From Cinclus cinclus (lineage: Eukaryota > Chordata > Aves > Passeriformes > Cinclidae), in contig NC_085050.1 in the NCBI RefSeq assembly GCF_963662255.1, positions 8,365,334 through 8,429,333 of the forward strand: a stretch of DNA of 64,000 nucleotides. The letters run 5' to 3'. The notes beneath the pieces were generated by a model. The model was given only the letters and a program-made list of their open reading frames with translations, was not told where the DNA came from and searched no databases. Below are positions 54,301 to 64,000 of this stretch, in pieces. Numbering within the stretch: the first letter of the stretch is position 1; each line of letters opens with the position of its first letter. The position numbers and the translations under genes were made by a program.

Positions 54301-56890
54301 AAACCTGAAAATAATTTCAAAGGACAAGGAAGAAACAAGTTTCACATCTTGGAAGGTTTCAGATCTTGAAAATTCAAAATTCTAATTAGCTAGAGCAAGT
54401 AAGTAAGAACTTGGCAGCAGGCAAGGCTTACCTTGCCTGAGCCTTCATCTCCCCACTATCATTTCAAAGGAAGTTCAACAGTGACTATAATACTTACCTG
54501 CAAGATAAACCATCCTCTGAACTAATAGTGTTCCTTGGCTTTGCCCGTTCAGTTCGTTCAGCTATCACCTGTAGTCTCTGCTGCAACTCATCTGTGCTTT
54601 GTTTCAGCGATTCTACCAAATTCTCAAGTTGGCAGCTGATTTCCTGGTGTTTCCTCATCTCCATTTCACAGGCCAGCTGAATAAGTTCAAATGATGTTTT
54701 CTGTCTTATCAAATGCCTGCCTACTTTATCTTGAAGTGCAGCATAGCAGTCCTGCCGAGCAATTTGGTGATCTAAGTATTCTTTCACCACTGGGGCAGTC
54801 AGAAGTTGTGCATTCTTCTTAAGAAGGGGAAGCAGCTCTTCATTATTTAACTGAGCTATATCTTGTTTAATTGCTGAAATTTCAGCCCTTAAACTAGGTA
54901 TTTTAGCATCAATGTTTTCCTGTTGTCCAATGCCCTGCATGAAACAAAATATTTGTGAATTTCTTCATGGCTCCCACCATGTCACCTCCCAACCATTTCT
55001 TCAGTTCATATAAAATTAGTATATTTATGTTACATTTAGCTACAAAATTAAACGAAAACTCCACAACTAGTTTTACAGAATTTTACAAAATAATGCAAAT
55101 ACAGATGAACAAAGTCCATAATAAATATATTTCAGTAAAAAGTAACTTCATTCTATCACAGGGTCAGGAAACAGTTTGTGTTAAACATGAAAGAGCTGCA
55201 TTTTATCTAGCATCTATTTCAAGCATGTCTAACTGAAATCTCACAAGCAAACAATTTTTTATATTCAGCTGGATGATCAATACTGCTGGCAGAATCAATC
55301 CTTTTCAAATTACTCTAATCAATCAAGTCCTATAAACTAGTCATCCATAAATGAAAATATACAAACTGACATGATGCCTCAAGTTATTCCACGACTGGCA
55401 TAAGGAAATACCTTTCCTTTCATTATGATTTCTTCACAAATCCCACTAGCCACATCTGCCTGTCACTCACTTGTTGAGAGACTTGTGAGGCTTCAACTAT
55501 GAGATTCATTGATTTGGTACAAATTCTTGAGTTTCCAGAGCCAGTGAACAACAACTTTTTAAGCTTAGGCTATGCAACATAAACAGGAATACATTTATCA
55601 GATTGGCTCCTTGATACCACAAAATTGCAATCAAAGCCAAGATTCTGTTTCTTGTACAAAGAGCCAATTCTAATTTGAAAATTCAAAGCTAAACTGAACT
55701 AGAAAGATACTACGAATTCTACAATTTTAAAGGCAGTAATGCTGGAAAGTAGAATTAAAGGTACTGTACCACACTGAAGAATTTCTACCTATGGAAACTG
55801 AAGATATTTCACAAGAGCAGTTTTTTGAGCAAGACCCAAACTTCATAAAAGTGCCATTTCACTACATAAAAATAACCAAAATAACAATAACTCAGCAATT
55901 CCTTTCACTAGATCCAGCAGAACTTGCCTGTCTGTTTAAAACCTTCTATCACCTTTCATGCCTTACCTTGTCCAAGGACTGCAGCAGGCTCTCCGCACAC
56001 TTGAGAGTTGAATTCATGCCCTCCTCTTGAGCTTGCAGCTGAATTAGCTGGTTCTGACCACAAATATATGCTGCCTGGAGCCTGGCTACCTCTTGCCTCT
56101 CTTCACAAACTTCATCAGTCTCATCAAAAGGGACTTGCTTGATAAAATCCTCAAGTTGAAAGCTGCCTTCATGTGTATCTTCAGTGCATTCAAACGCACC
56201 TTTATAAAAATACTTTTTTATGTGTGATGCAAGCGCTGCAGTGCTTTGTTCTTCCACAGACAAATATTTGTCCAAAGAAAGTGTGGAAAAAAACACTGGA
56301 TGTGTATCCAACCCTTGTTCTGAACCTGGAGCAGTGAAGAAAGAGGCAAATTTCTTCACTGCAGCTGTAAGAGACTGCAGCTCATTGTCAAGCTTCTTAT
56401 TCGCTGCAGTAAACACTTCCAGCCCTTCTTTCCAATTCTTACGTGCTTCTTCCTCTCTGCTTTGGAATGTTTGTAACACGTGGCTGTTCGTAGTAACCAC
56501 CAGTTGAAGCTTATTATGCCGATGAATTTGAAGGTTTTTTAACTTCTGAAGAGTTTGAAGTTCATTCTCTAATTTCTTCACTTCTTCCTCTTCTTCCCTG
56601 TCCTCCTCTTGGCTACTGTTTGTCGAACTGGTGGGCTCCAAGGTTTTAAGGACTTCATCCAGTGCATTTCCTTCCAAAACAGGCTTACCACACTGGAGAA
56701 GATTATCAAAATCCTGCAGTTCTTCTTCAGATACCAAATGCTTCTCATTTATGTTTCCACAAAACCACTCCAAACATGATTTGTCTTCTGAAAACTCAAA
56801 CATCCAGTCAAAATCTTCTCCATTAAGCTCATCAGCCTTTGGATATCCAATTTTTTTAAGAGTTTCCACAAAATCCTTTCCACAGCTCAT
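51078..56890 (-). CDS. HAUS3: HAUS augmin-like complex subunit 3
   Basis: Subunit of the eight-protein augmin (HAUS) complex, which recruits gamma-tubulin to existing spindle microtubules for branching nucleation. CDS exons, minus strand: 56890-55967, 54934-54498, 52869-52641, 51338-51078. They total 1851 bases, giving 616 residues against 603 in human. The N-terminus MSCGKDFVETLKKIGYPKAD is almost identical to human, followed by LNGEDFDW. The rest is mostly heptad-rich helix with long coiled coils (residues ~95-170, 265-330, 355-450, 455-610). Conserved landmarks include YLSVEEQSTAAL, LYQLLEG and VQDQLAASAQE. All junction phases agree. Upstream untranslated exons connect it to the CpG island. 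Expression in dividing cells is expected from its role. Confidence 0.97.
52641..52869 (-). CDS. HAUS3: HAUS3 coding exon 3
   Basis: Acceptor TTGTTACAG and donor AGTCCA|GTAAGC. Phase 2 in, phase 0 out. With the split Arg codon it reads RLYQLLEGRSKKQQLF, then VQDQLAASAQEQSLLLS, matching human RLYQVLEGENKKKELF and VQDQLAVSAQEHSFFLS. Confidence 0.96.
54498..54934 (-). CDS. HAUS3: HAUS3 coding exon 2
   Basis: Acceptor TTTCATGCAG and donor TTGCAG|GTAAGT. Phase 0 in, phase 2 out, about 145 residues. It begins GIGQQENIDAKIPSLRAEI and includes KKNAQLLTAPVVKEYLDHQI, matching the human RENAQLLNMPVVKG region. Strong coiled-coil character. Confidence 0.96.
55967..56890 (-). CDS. HAUS3: HAUS3 first coding exon
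   Basis: The start ATG at 56890-56888 is set by identity to the human N-terminus (MSCG-x-x-FVETLKKIGYPKAD). Donor GACAAG|GTAAGG, phase 0 out, 308 residues. It contains a Glu-rich linker (about residues 95-105) and AYICGQNQLIQLQA near the end, equivalent to human AYICAQHQLIHLKA. Confidence 0.97.
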
Positions 56891-57008
56891 GATGAAAATA
56901 TTTTTGTAATCAGAAAAGATCCAAACACATGAAAAAATATGGGGTATTGTTCCAGCATTATTTTTTTTGCCATTTAAAATGAATATTCAGTATTTTAATA
57001 AAAAGAGT
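56891..57008 (-). other. HAUS3: HAUS3 5' UTR, part of first coding exon
   Basis: A strong acceptor (CTTCCTTTTTCCTGTACAG) ends at 57009 on the minus strand. No plausible AG lies between it and the start codon, so about 118 bases are probably untranslated leader. Confidence 0.7.
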
Positions 57009-57460
57009 CTGTACAGGAAAAAGGAAGTGTCAGATCACAGTAAAAAAAAAAAAAAAGCAAAAACCAACCCTGAATGCTGTTTTTGGATTAAAGTGGCTAT
57101 TCAAAGACTAGAAACCAATTTTAATTTCAGATATGTTAACATATTTTTTATCAAATCAGGACATATTTTCGTATTATATCCCAGATCATTGCAAGAACTA
57201 ATGTTTTTCCTTAATTTACACAAACTTAAGAAAACAGTATAGTATCATTAATTTAAAAGCAACAGATGTTATTAATATTGAGCAATTCATTGGCCTGCAA
57301 AAGTGATTTTACTTACAGTTTTCCGCACCTTCATTTAATAAAACACCCACGATAATTTTAAATCTTCCAAAATGATCAGGGTTTTCAGTTTGCTCTTAAA
57401 ACAAAACTACAGTGACATTACACTTCAGGATCTTGGCTATAAGGTTTTTTTTTTTTTTAC

Positions 57461-57511
57461 CTCAACAGCAAGCAGAATCTTGTCTTCTAAGCCTTTGTTT
57501 CAAAGTTTCCT
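57461..57511 (-). other. HAUS3: candidate 5' untranslated exon 2
   Basis: A 51-base segment between acceptor CCATTTTCAG and donor TTGAG|GTAAAA on the minus strand, between the promoter and the first coding exon. It could serve HAUS3, POLN or both. Supported only by splice signals. Confidence 0.5.
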
Positions 57512-58042
57512 CTGAAAATGGAACAAGAAATATTTTAACATATAAATACCTCAACATAAAACTACGGGGTTTTTGATCAATTATAAAAAAATAAAATTAA
57601 GATCAGTGTAAAATTATTCTTCTGAAAACAATAACAACTTACAAGAAAAGGAAATTTGCTGCTTTTCTGTTTCCCAGAAGACAAATAATCAGCTTTGCGA
57701 TCCTAAAGGATGTGTAAGAGACAGCAAAGGACATGGGATAAGTTATCAACAGTCAGGAGGCCTTGTGTGCAATACTTTGGTAATATTAAGGGACTTTATT
57801 TAGTTTGATATTACTTATTTGTTTCTAAAACATACATTTCACCAGAGAACCCCACTGTGCCATCCAGCCCGGAGTGCTGAACAAGTAATGCCATTCCTCC
57901 AAAGCTCCCCATGCGTCTGACTTAGCTCAGAGGCTACAGATGACTCAGAATGTTGCGTGTCACAGGGCAGCGCCCCAAGCGTCCTCTGCCCTCCGTGCGT
58001 AAAAGGGAGGGACGTTTTAATGTCCTAAAAATACGTAAGTAT

Positions 58043-58338
58043 GGGTGCCAAGAAGATGCTGCCACATTCTTCAGTGGTGTGCACTGACGAGGAGCAATGG
58101 CCATGAACTAAAACACAATAAGTCTGACTTTAACATGAGGAAGAACTTCACGTTTAGGGCGGCAGGGCATTGGAACAGGCTGCCCGGAGAGGTGGCGAAA
58201 TCTCCCTCTCTGGAGACATTCCAAAACAACGTGGACGCGTTCCTGGGTAACCTCCTCCAGGTGACCCTGAAGGGGGTGGTACTGGATGGCCTCCAAAGGT
58301 CCCTTCCAACCTTACTGATTCTGTGACTCTGTGAAATA
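58043..58338 (+). repeat. CR1 LINE 3' end with octamer tail
   Basis: A relatively well-preserved CR1 3' end. It contains 'aacatgaggaagaacttcac', 'ggaacaggctgcccggagag' and 'ggtcccttccaacctt', and finishes with degenerate copies of the terminal repeat (ATTCTGTG, ACTCTGTG). It lies in the first HAUS3 intron, antisense to the gene, about 300 bases from the presumed first exon, and adds CpGs next to the island. Confidence 0.93.
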
Positions 58339-58637
58339 ACGGGCCCCCACAGAGCCCCGTGCGCGGGCACGCCGGGCCACCACGGCACTGCCACCGCCAC
58401 CAAACATCACAAACAACTCTGGAGCCCTGAGGGAGCACCCGCGATGCCCGAACCCGCGCGGGCCGCACAAGCGGGCCCCTCAAGGGCCCCGTCCCGCCCC
58501 CGGGGCAGCCGCTGCCTCCAGCCACACGGGGACCCCGGCCGGGACGAGAGGTCGGAGAGGAGCGGGGACGCGGTGGCGGCGGCTGCTCCCGTCCCGCCGG
58601 ATCGAGTCCCGAGCCCTCAGCACAGCTCCATACTCAC

Positions 58638-58700
58638 CCCAGCGCTCTGCTCTGCCGCAGCGACCGCTCGAGGGGCGGGGAGCGAGGAGGGAAATGGCGG
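58638..58700 (-). other. HAUS3: presumed first untranslated exon (5' end approximate)
   Basis: The donor GCGCTGGG|GTGAGTATGG on the minus strand is close to consensus and lies inside the CpG island. The transcription start cannot be fixed from sequence, so the right-hand boundary is a guess. In human, HAUS3 and POLN are recalled to share upstream leader sequence, so this exon may serve both. Confidence 0.6.
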
Positions 58701-58704
58701 GAAA
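58696..58704 (+). promoter_or_regulatory. E2F-like site
   Basis: GGCGGGAAA, a classical E2F core, lies at the presumed transcription start region. It fits cell-cycle control of a spindle gene. Based on motif match only. Confidence 0.45.
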
Positions 58705-58938
58705 GCTGAAGGGAGCCTCAGGGAGGGCTGAGGGAAAGGGGCGGGAGGGCGGAAAAGAGGCTTAGGGAGGGTAAGGGGCGGCGGCGGCGACGGGAAGGCC
58801 GAGGGTGGGGTGAAAGACTCAGGGAAGGCTGAGGGGAGGTTCAGGGAAGACTCGGGAAGCGCCCGCAGCTCGAACCGCCCGCCGCGCGCCTTCCCGCCGC
58901 GCTTGCGCGCGCGCCCGCTCCGCCTACGGGGGCCCCCC

Positions 58939-58950
58939 CGCGCACGCGCG
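58939..58950. promoter_or_regulatory. NRF1 palindrome
   Basis: CGCGCACGCGCG fits the NRF1 consensus YGCGCAYGCGCR at every position. A related alternating TGCGCGCGCGC lies at 58904-58914. Confidence 0.6.
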
Positions 58951-58983
58951 CAGCGTTCCGCCTCGGCCCGGCACGCTCGCCGA

Positions 58984-58995
58984 TGACGTCACGTG
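58984..58995. promoter_or_regulatory. fused CRE and E-box (TGACGTCACGTG)
   Basis: A full palindromic cAMP response element (TGACGTCA) overlaps by two bases a CACGTG E-box. A CREB/ATF dimer and a USF/MYC/MITF-type factor would compete or cooperate here. A partial CRE (TTGACGTCG) follows at about 59182-59190. Confidence 0.65.
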
Positions 58996-59235
58996 GGCGA
59001 GGCCGGCCCGGCCCGGCCGCGCTTCCCCTCAGGGCGGGGACCCGGTGGCTTCGTCCCGTCCCCTCAGGCCCGGCAGGTCCGTCCCTTCAGCTCTCCGCGG
59101 CCCTGGCTCCCCGCTTCCCCTGCGCAGCACGCGGGAGGGGGAGGAGGATGGGGCAGCCTGATGGGGCGGGCTTACGCGCAATTGACGTCGCCCAGCTTTG
59201 AGCGCTGTGCCTAGCAGCTTCCTTGAAGCACAGAC

Positions 59236-60120
59236 ATGGCTAGCGGCGGGCGCTTCGCCGTCCGTACCCAATGCTGTTGTGGTGCTGGTTTTCACCCCTG
59301 CTTAGTCCGTTCGGTAGTTCATGGGCTTTATGTCCTTGGATTTGCCTGGTGCCTTTTGAACATGCTGACACATAACAAGGCAACATCCCAGAACATCATT
59401 AAGTGCTGCTTGAAAAGGCACTTTCCGAATTGTTTTGTAGCTCTCTCTAAAACCCATCAAATCCTGTTACTAGCATTTCAGGATTTGGTCGCTGCCACCT
59501 CTGCGCGTACCTTACCCGTGGTGTTCCTGGCAGTTTACCAACCACCAGAGCATCTTCCTTCAGCTTTGTCCTCTCCAGTTTGGAAAGTCCCAAAATTTGG
59601 CCTCTGTAGAGCCAGTTCTCCATTCCCCACATTGTTCCCAACATCTTCTTGTGGACCTTTTACAGCATTGCTGTGCCTTGCTCAGGGTGCAGAGACGAGA
59701 CTGCAGAGTCCTCAGGGTATGGGTGTACCAGGGTTTTCCACAGAATCCTCATTCCTAGTGCCTTCCTTACAATGCTCCCCGTTTTCTTGGCATCTTGGCT
59801 GTTGCTGCCCGGGAAGTTACCAGAAAGCTCTCGCCACAGATAGCAGAACCTCTGCATTGCAAAGGCTGGTTCTCTGCCGAGCATCATGTAAACTTGTCAC
59901 TAATACTCTGAGCATCCTTTATCAGCCACTCCTCGACTTCAGCTGTCTTCACTTCCTCTTTACATTTCGCATGCCACATTTTCCTGGGCTTCCCCATGTG
60001 CCTTGTAATAGCCTCCTTAAATTTCTCATTGAGTCATCATGCAAGGGGGGGGGAGGTCTACGCCACGTTTTTCTATTTATGTCAGACATTTTACCTTGGC
60101 TTCTAGAACTATATTTTTAA
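59236..60120 (+). other. unidentified 294-codon open frame next to the promoter
   Basis: It starts at an ATG with good context (cagacATGG) at the edge of the CpG island and reads MASGGRFAVRTQCCCGAG. The rest is rich in Cys, Phe, Ser, Leu and Pro with no domain I recognise. The minus strand of the same interval also has open stretches (for example 59887-59660). It may be a divergent noncoding transcript with a fortuitous frame, a decayed repeat, or a lineage-specific gene. I do not assign a function. Confidence 0.2.
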
Positions 60121-63100
60121 ACCTTCTTGGTTTTCAGCTGCTCATTTAGGGTTTGTTTTGGCATTCCCCCCCATTTTTGCATAGGTCATTTTCTTAAAAT
60201 TGAGTATCTCTTTGCTTTATTTGTCTTACATTCATCTTAGTGTTAAGTTTAATTATATTGGGGTTGCTACTATTGAGCAGCTCACCCACTAATAGCTCTT
60301 GAATTAGATCCTCTGCACTGTGAAGACCAAATTCAGAATGGCATTTCTTTTTTGTTGTGGTTCATAAGAACAGTTATTCTAAAAAGAAATCATTTATTGT
60401 ATCCAGAAATGCTATCTCTACATTTCACCCTGATGAAGCATTGAGCCAGTCTGTGTGTGGGTGGTTGAGCCCTCCCACTACTTGTCCTAAATGTGCAGCT
60501 TCTCTAATCTCACTTAATGCAATTGTTGAAATGAGCCAGCCCAGGGAAGTGAGCAACCTTGCAGCTTAGCACAGCTAAGGCAAGCTCACATTAGGTTTTC
60601 TTGATCAAAATCAGCACCTGTATCACTTACAAAATGCAAAATGTTGATTTTTGGTATAAATGTGGTCTGTGCAAGACATTTTTAGACTAAGCCTTGACCT
60701 GGCAGTGAGTTCTCATGGGCAAAAAGAGATGTAGTGTTGAATTCCTCCCCATCAGATTACAGCCTGATCTGCAGCTGCAGTTTAGGCTGGCTGAAATTTT
60801 CAAATCATCGTGCAGATAAAGTGCATTGTGTCTGTCCAACAGGAAAGGAACCAAAGCATTCACCATCTTATGTCATAATGCCCTCGCTGTTTCAGTTCAG
60901 TCAGTTACTTGCACCAAAGTCAACTTCTCCTACAGTGGTATTTTGCAGACTTGTGTTTCACGGTGTTGTGGTTTGAGGTTTTGGGTTTTTTTTACAAATA
61001 TCAGTGTTACTCGTGTAAAAAATGCGCACATAAAAGCAAATTTTAAACACCTAGAAAAATTCCTAAAATTCTGCTGTCCAAATCAGCTCTGCCAATGAAG
61101 TCCACAAATAAATTAATATATCAAATTATCTGCCTGGATTGCTGCAACTCAGTTCAGTTCCTTCAGTTCCCTGTGTGACTGGTTCCTCTCCCTCTTTCCA
61201 GACTCACACAGCTATGATGTCCCACCTCCTTCGTGGCCTTTCCCAAAACCTATGTCCCCATCGATTTACCTGGGAAAGCAGCACTACATGCTCATTCTGT
61301 AGCAGCTTTGGAGTTACGTCCGTGCTGGCCAGTGGCCACCTCTTGAAAACAGGGAAGAGCTCAATTTCGCCGTGTTCAATGCAGGAAATTATTGTTCTTT
61401 CTACCCAGACTTGGAATTTCCATGAAAGTTTTCATCATGGATTATTAATTGCAGGCTCCATTCTATCTCTGCTTTGTTAAATTTGGTGAAAATTAGCCAG
61501 AAGGTTCAGAAGTTATCAAGGAAAGGAGGAAGGGAACAGATGGACAAAAGAGGAGTTGACAGACAGCATGATCTCATAATCCCCGCTGACATAGGAATTC
61601 AGGCTAGAATTGAAATATTTTAGGTCAGAACACTATGCACTTAAAATTCTCATTTTGAAAGGACAAGCCTCTAAAGAGAAGCAATTTTTCATTTGTTAGG
61701 CCATCGAACAGCTCTTAGGGCAGTGATTAAGCAACAGTCTTCAACAAATATATTGTCAAAATTTCTGACAGCCCCTTTCCCCACCCAGCCTCAGACCCAT
61801 GTGCTTCAGTGTTTGCTTTTGCAGCTCCTTTTAGGTCAAGATTGTTTTTCTCTGATTCACTTTTTTTTTTTGTTGTGTTCGGTCAAAACATAATTAAGGC
61901 TTACCTTACCCTTTTTTTCCATTCTAGGAGCAGTTGTTTTGCATCTGTTTCCTAGAACTGGAGAGGCTGCTTAGATAGCATATTGCCTTTACGAGCCATT
62001 TTACAGCGAATTCCAGCAGATCAAGGTATAAACATTTTTGGAACAATGTCTGCAAGCTCTGCAGTATTCCATCCATACCATGTTGTTTGTTCCACTGCAA
62101 AATATGTCATCATTGTGCCTGACACCTCAGAGAGGAGCTCTTGGTTACCCATCGTCTGAGCTGTAACAAACTGCCAAGGAGTGCAGTGCCACCACACAGG
62201 CGTTGCAGCTGTCCAGCCTAAACCCACCCACTAAGATACATCTGTCACACGAAAAATTCAAAGTCGTTTGCTTGTTATTGCTTGAGGGTTTTGTTTTGGT
62301 TATGGTTTGGTTTTGGGGGAAAAAAATCAACACGGAGTAGGCAAGGAGGATTTTAGCTGGTGAACTGTATCTACAGAAGCTTTTTGATTTTGCACATCAT
62401 ACTGCACATCCGCTCACAGCAGCAGGATTGCAAAGGTTCCTGCTGCAGATTGTTGGAGCAACAATCACTCTTTGGAAACACCCTGTCCTAAAGTGTAATT
62501 CATTGCTTTAAGCAAATTTGTATTCTGGATTAAGCACAACTTTTGAAGTGCCATGTGAACTTTTATTATAACAAAGTCAGAAGACAGGAATTTGGCACCA
62601 GCTTGCTTTCTTTGCCAAGTGCATGTATCTTCTCTCCAGAGGAATGGTAGATTTCATTCTGAGATCTTGTATTCTTAGAAAAGCAGGTCAGAGTGATTAG
62701 TTTCCTTCAGCTTTGTTGGATTCAGTACCATAAATATACAAGAAGCTCCTACATGTTTGGGCTACCACTCCTAACAGATTTAAACTTATAATGCAGAAAT
62801 TTTCCTAGAAAATTGTTTGTTCATTCTCCTGACCCTGTTTTGAACGAAAAATCCTGACAGACAAGGTAAGCTTCTGGATGTTTAGTGTATTAAATTTGAA
62901 ACATCCATCATTAGCAAAATGAGGGAACTTTTATTTCCTATAAATAAATGGTATGATATGGCAAATGTTATAAACAAAGCTGTACAGATCATAAACTATA
63001 CAGGATTTGCAAAAATAGTGCCGCCACATTTATAATATTTTTTTTTTTACCCAGTGCAATTCTTGTGCTGAGAAAACTGGTGCTGTCACAAAGTACAGCA

Positions 63101-64000
63101 CTGCTAAAATTTTATTATACCTTTTTTTTTCTGTTGGAGATTAATTTATAATAAGTTATTAAGTGATATATTGTATTTTATGTTTATTTTGTGATAATGT
63201 GGATTTCAAAGAAAAGTGTGATAGAAAAATTAGTTTACTATGCTTTGCACGTGAGTATCTTACTGATTCAGCAGCTTAGCTTATTCAAATCAAATATAAG
63301 CATATCAACTAGCTACTGGCCATGAGTTCAATGTAAAACTACTATTTCTTTATTTTTAAGATATCACTGTGTTTAAGACCAACATGCATTGCATACTGAA
63401 ACACAAACCAGGGGATGTCAGACACTGCAGCTGAGAGTAAACAAGGTAATTCACAGAAGGATTTCAGCCCCATCCCTCCTCTCATCTCTCATCAGCTAAA
63501 ATGCTTTTTTTTTTTCTGGCTGCACATCACTTGTGATGTGACTTTCATATTTGACAAAATAAACATGCATAACTTGTAGGCTGCCTTTTAATGCTTTTTT
63601 CCCTGTCTTGTACAGAGCTGAAATTATTTCAAGTGTAATTACTTAGAACAGACACTAATGCATTTCAATTTGCACTTTGCAAACAGGTTAGTTTGTCTTC
63701 AGAAATGTAATAGTGGAAATTTATACAGCACCCATGGTTAGACACAAGTAAGATTAATGACTCTTGGGGCCAGTGTGTGTGTAAAAGAACTCTAAGCAGC
63801 AGCTTAGAGCACCCAATCTTCATACCATGTTATTAATTTGAATAGCTAAAACTCTGTGAGCTTCTTATGAAATAGCTGACATGAAATAAGCTGACATGTA
63901 GATTTGCAATATTGAAAGAACTGTGAAGAAACACTATACACAAAAAACAAGTGATGAAAGTTAAAAAGAAACCTGAATAACACAACAAAAAGGTATAAAA
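60121..64000. other. right flank without recognisable gene
   Basis: AT-rich intergenic or noncoding sequence. In human the next gene on this side is MXD4, on the same strand as HAUS3, but no bHLH coding sequence was seen. There is a nine-G run just to the left (60045-60053) and T-rich runs near 61.86 and 63.12 kb. Nothing else is supportable. Confidence 0.5.

Larger units (their letters stand above)
58430..59260. promoter_or_regulatory. CpG-island promoter of HAUS3 (and probably POLN)
   Basis: Abrupt shift from AT-rich sequence to very GC- and CpG-rich sequence without a TATA box. It contains the presumed first exon on the minus strand, an E2F-like site, a perfect NRF1 palindrome and a CRE fused to an E-box. 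Its width and its position between the minus-strand genes and a plus-strand open frame suggest it may fire in both directions. Confidence 0.85.

Overview
The window is vertebrate nuclear DNA, most likely from a bird. The genes are split by introns with GT-AG (once GC-AG) boundaries. The only recognisable interspersed repeats are CR1 LINE fragments, one ending in the degenerate 8-base tail (ATTCTGTG/ACTCTGTG) typical of CR1. CR1 also occurs in other sauropsids, so bird is an inference. No prokaryotic genes, CRISPR arrays, tRNAs or rRNAs were seen.

Two genes lie head to tail on the minus strand. HAUS3 (augmin complex subunit 3) has four coding exons between 56890 and 51078 that join in phase to 616 codons, plus up to three 5' untranslated pieces leading back to a CpG island near 58.6-59.2 kb. 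Downstream on the same strand is POLN (DNA polymerase nu, an A-family polymerase). Seventeen coding exons run from 48483 to 11185, cover about 684 codons, and stop just after polymerase motif A. The remaining polymerase exons (motifs B and C, and the C-terminus) were not found and presumably lie beyond the left edge. I assembled both genes by hand from splice signals, reading phase and remembered similarity to the human proteins.

From left to right: 1-11.2 kb is POLN intron with two CR1 tails. 11.2-13.4 kb holds POLN exons 17-15, the palm start. 13.4-28.5 kb is a large intron with a long decayed CR1. 28.5-34.8 kb holds exons 14-7. 34.8-41.2 kb holds widely spaced exons 6 and 5. 41.2-48.5 kb holds exons 4-1, the divergent N-terminus. 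48.5-51.1 kb is the HAUS3-POLN gap. 51.1-57.5 kb is HAUS3. 57.5-59.3 kb is the promoter region with a CR1. 59.3-64 kb is right flank with one unexplained long open frame.

The most notable observations are a probable GC-AG intron in POLN, a Gln-to-His change in polymerase motif A, a HAUS3/POLN arrangement with no visible separate promoter for POLN, and a promoter carrying a perfect NRF1 palindrome and a fused CRE/E-box. I found no convincing undescribed biological system.
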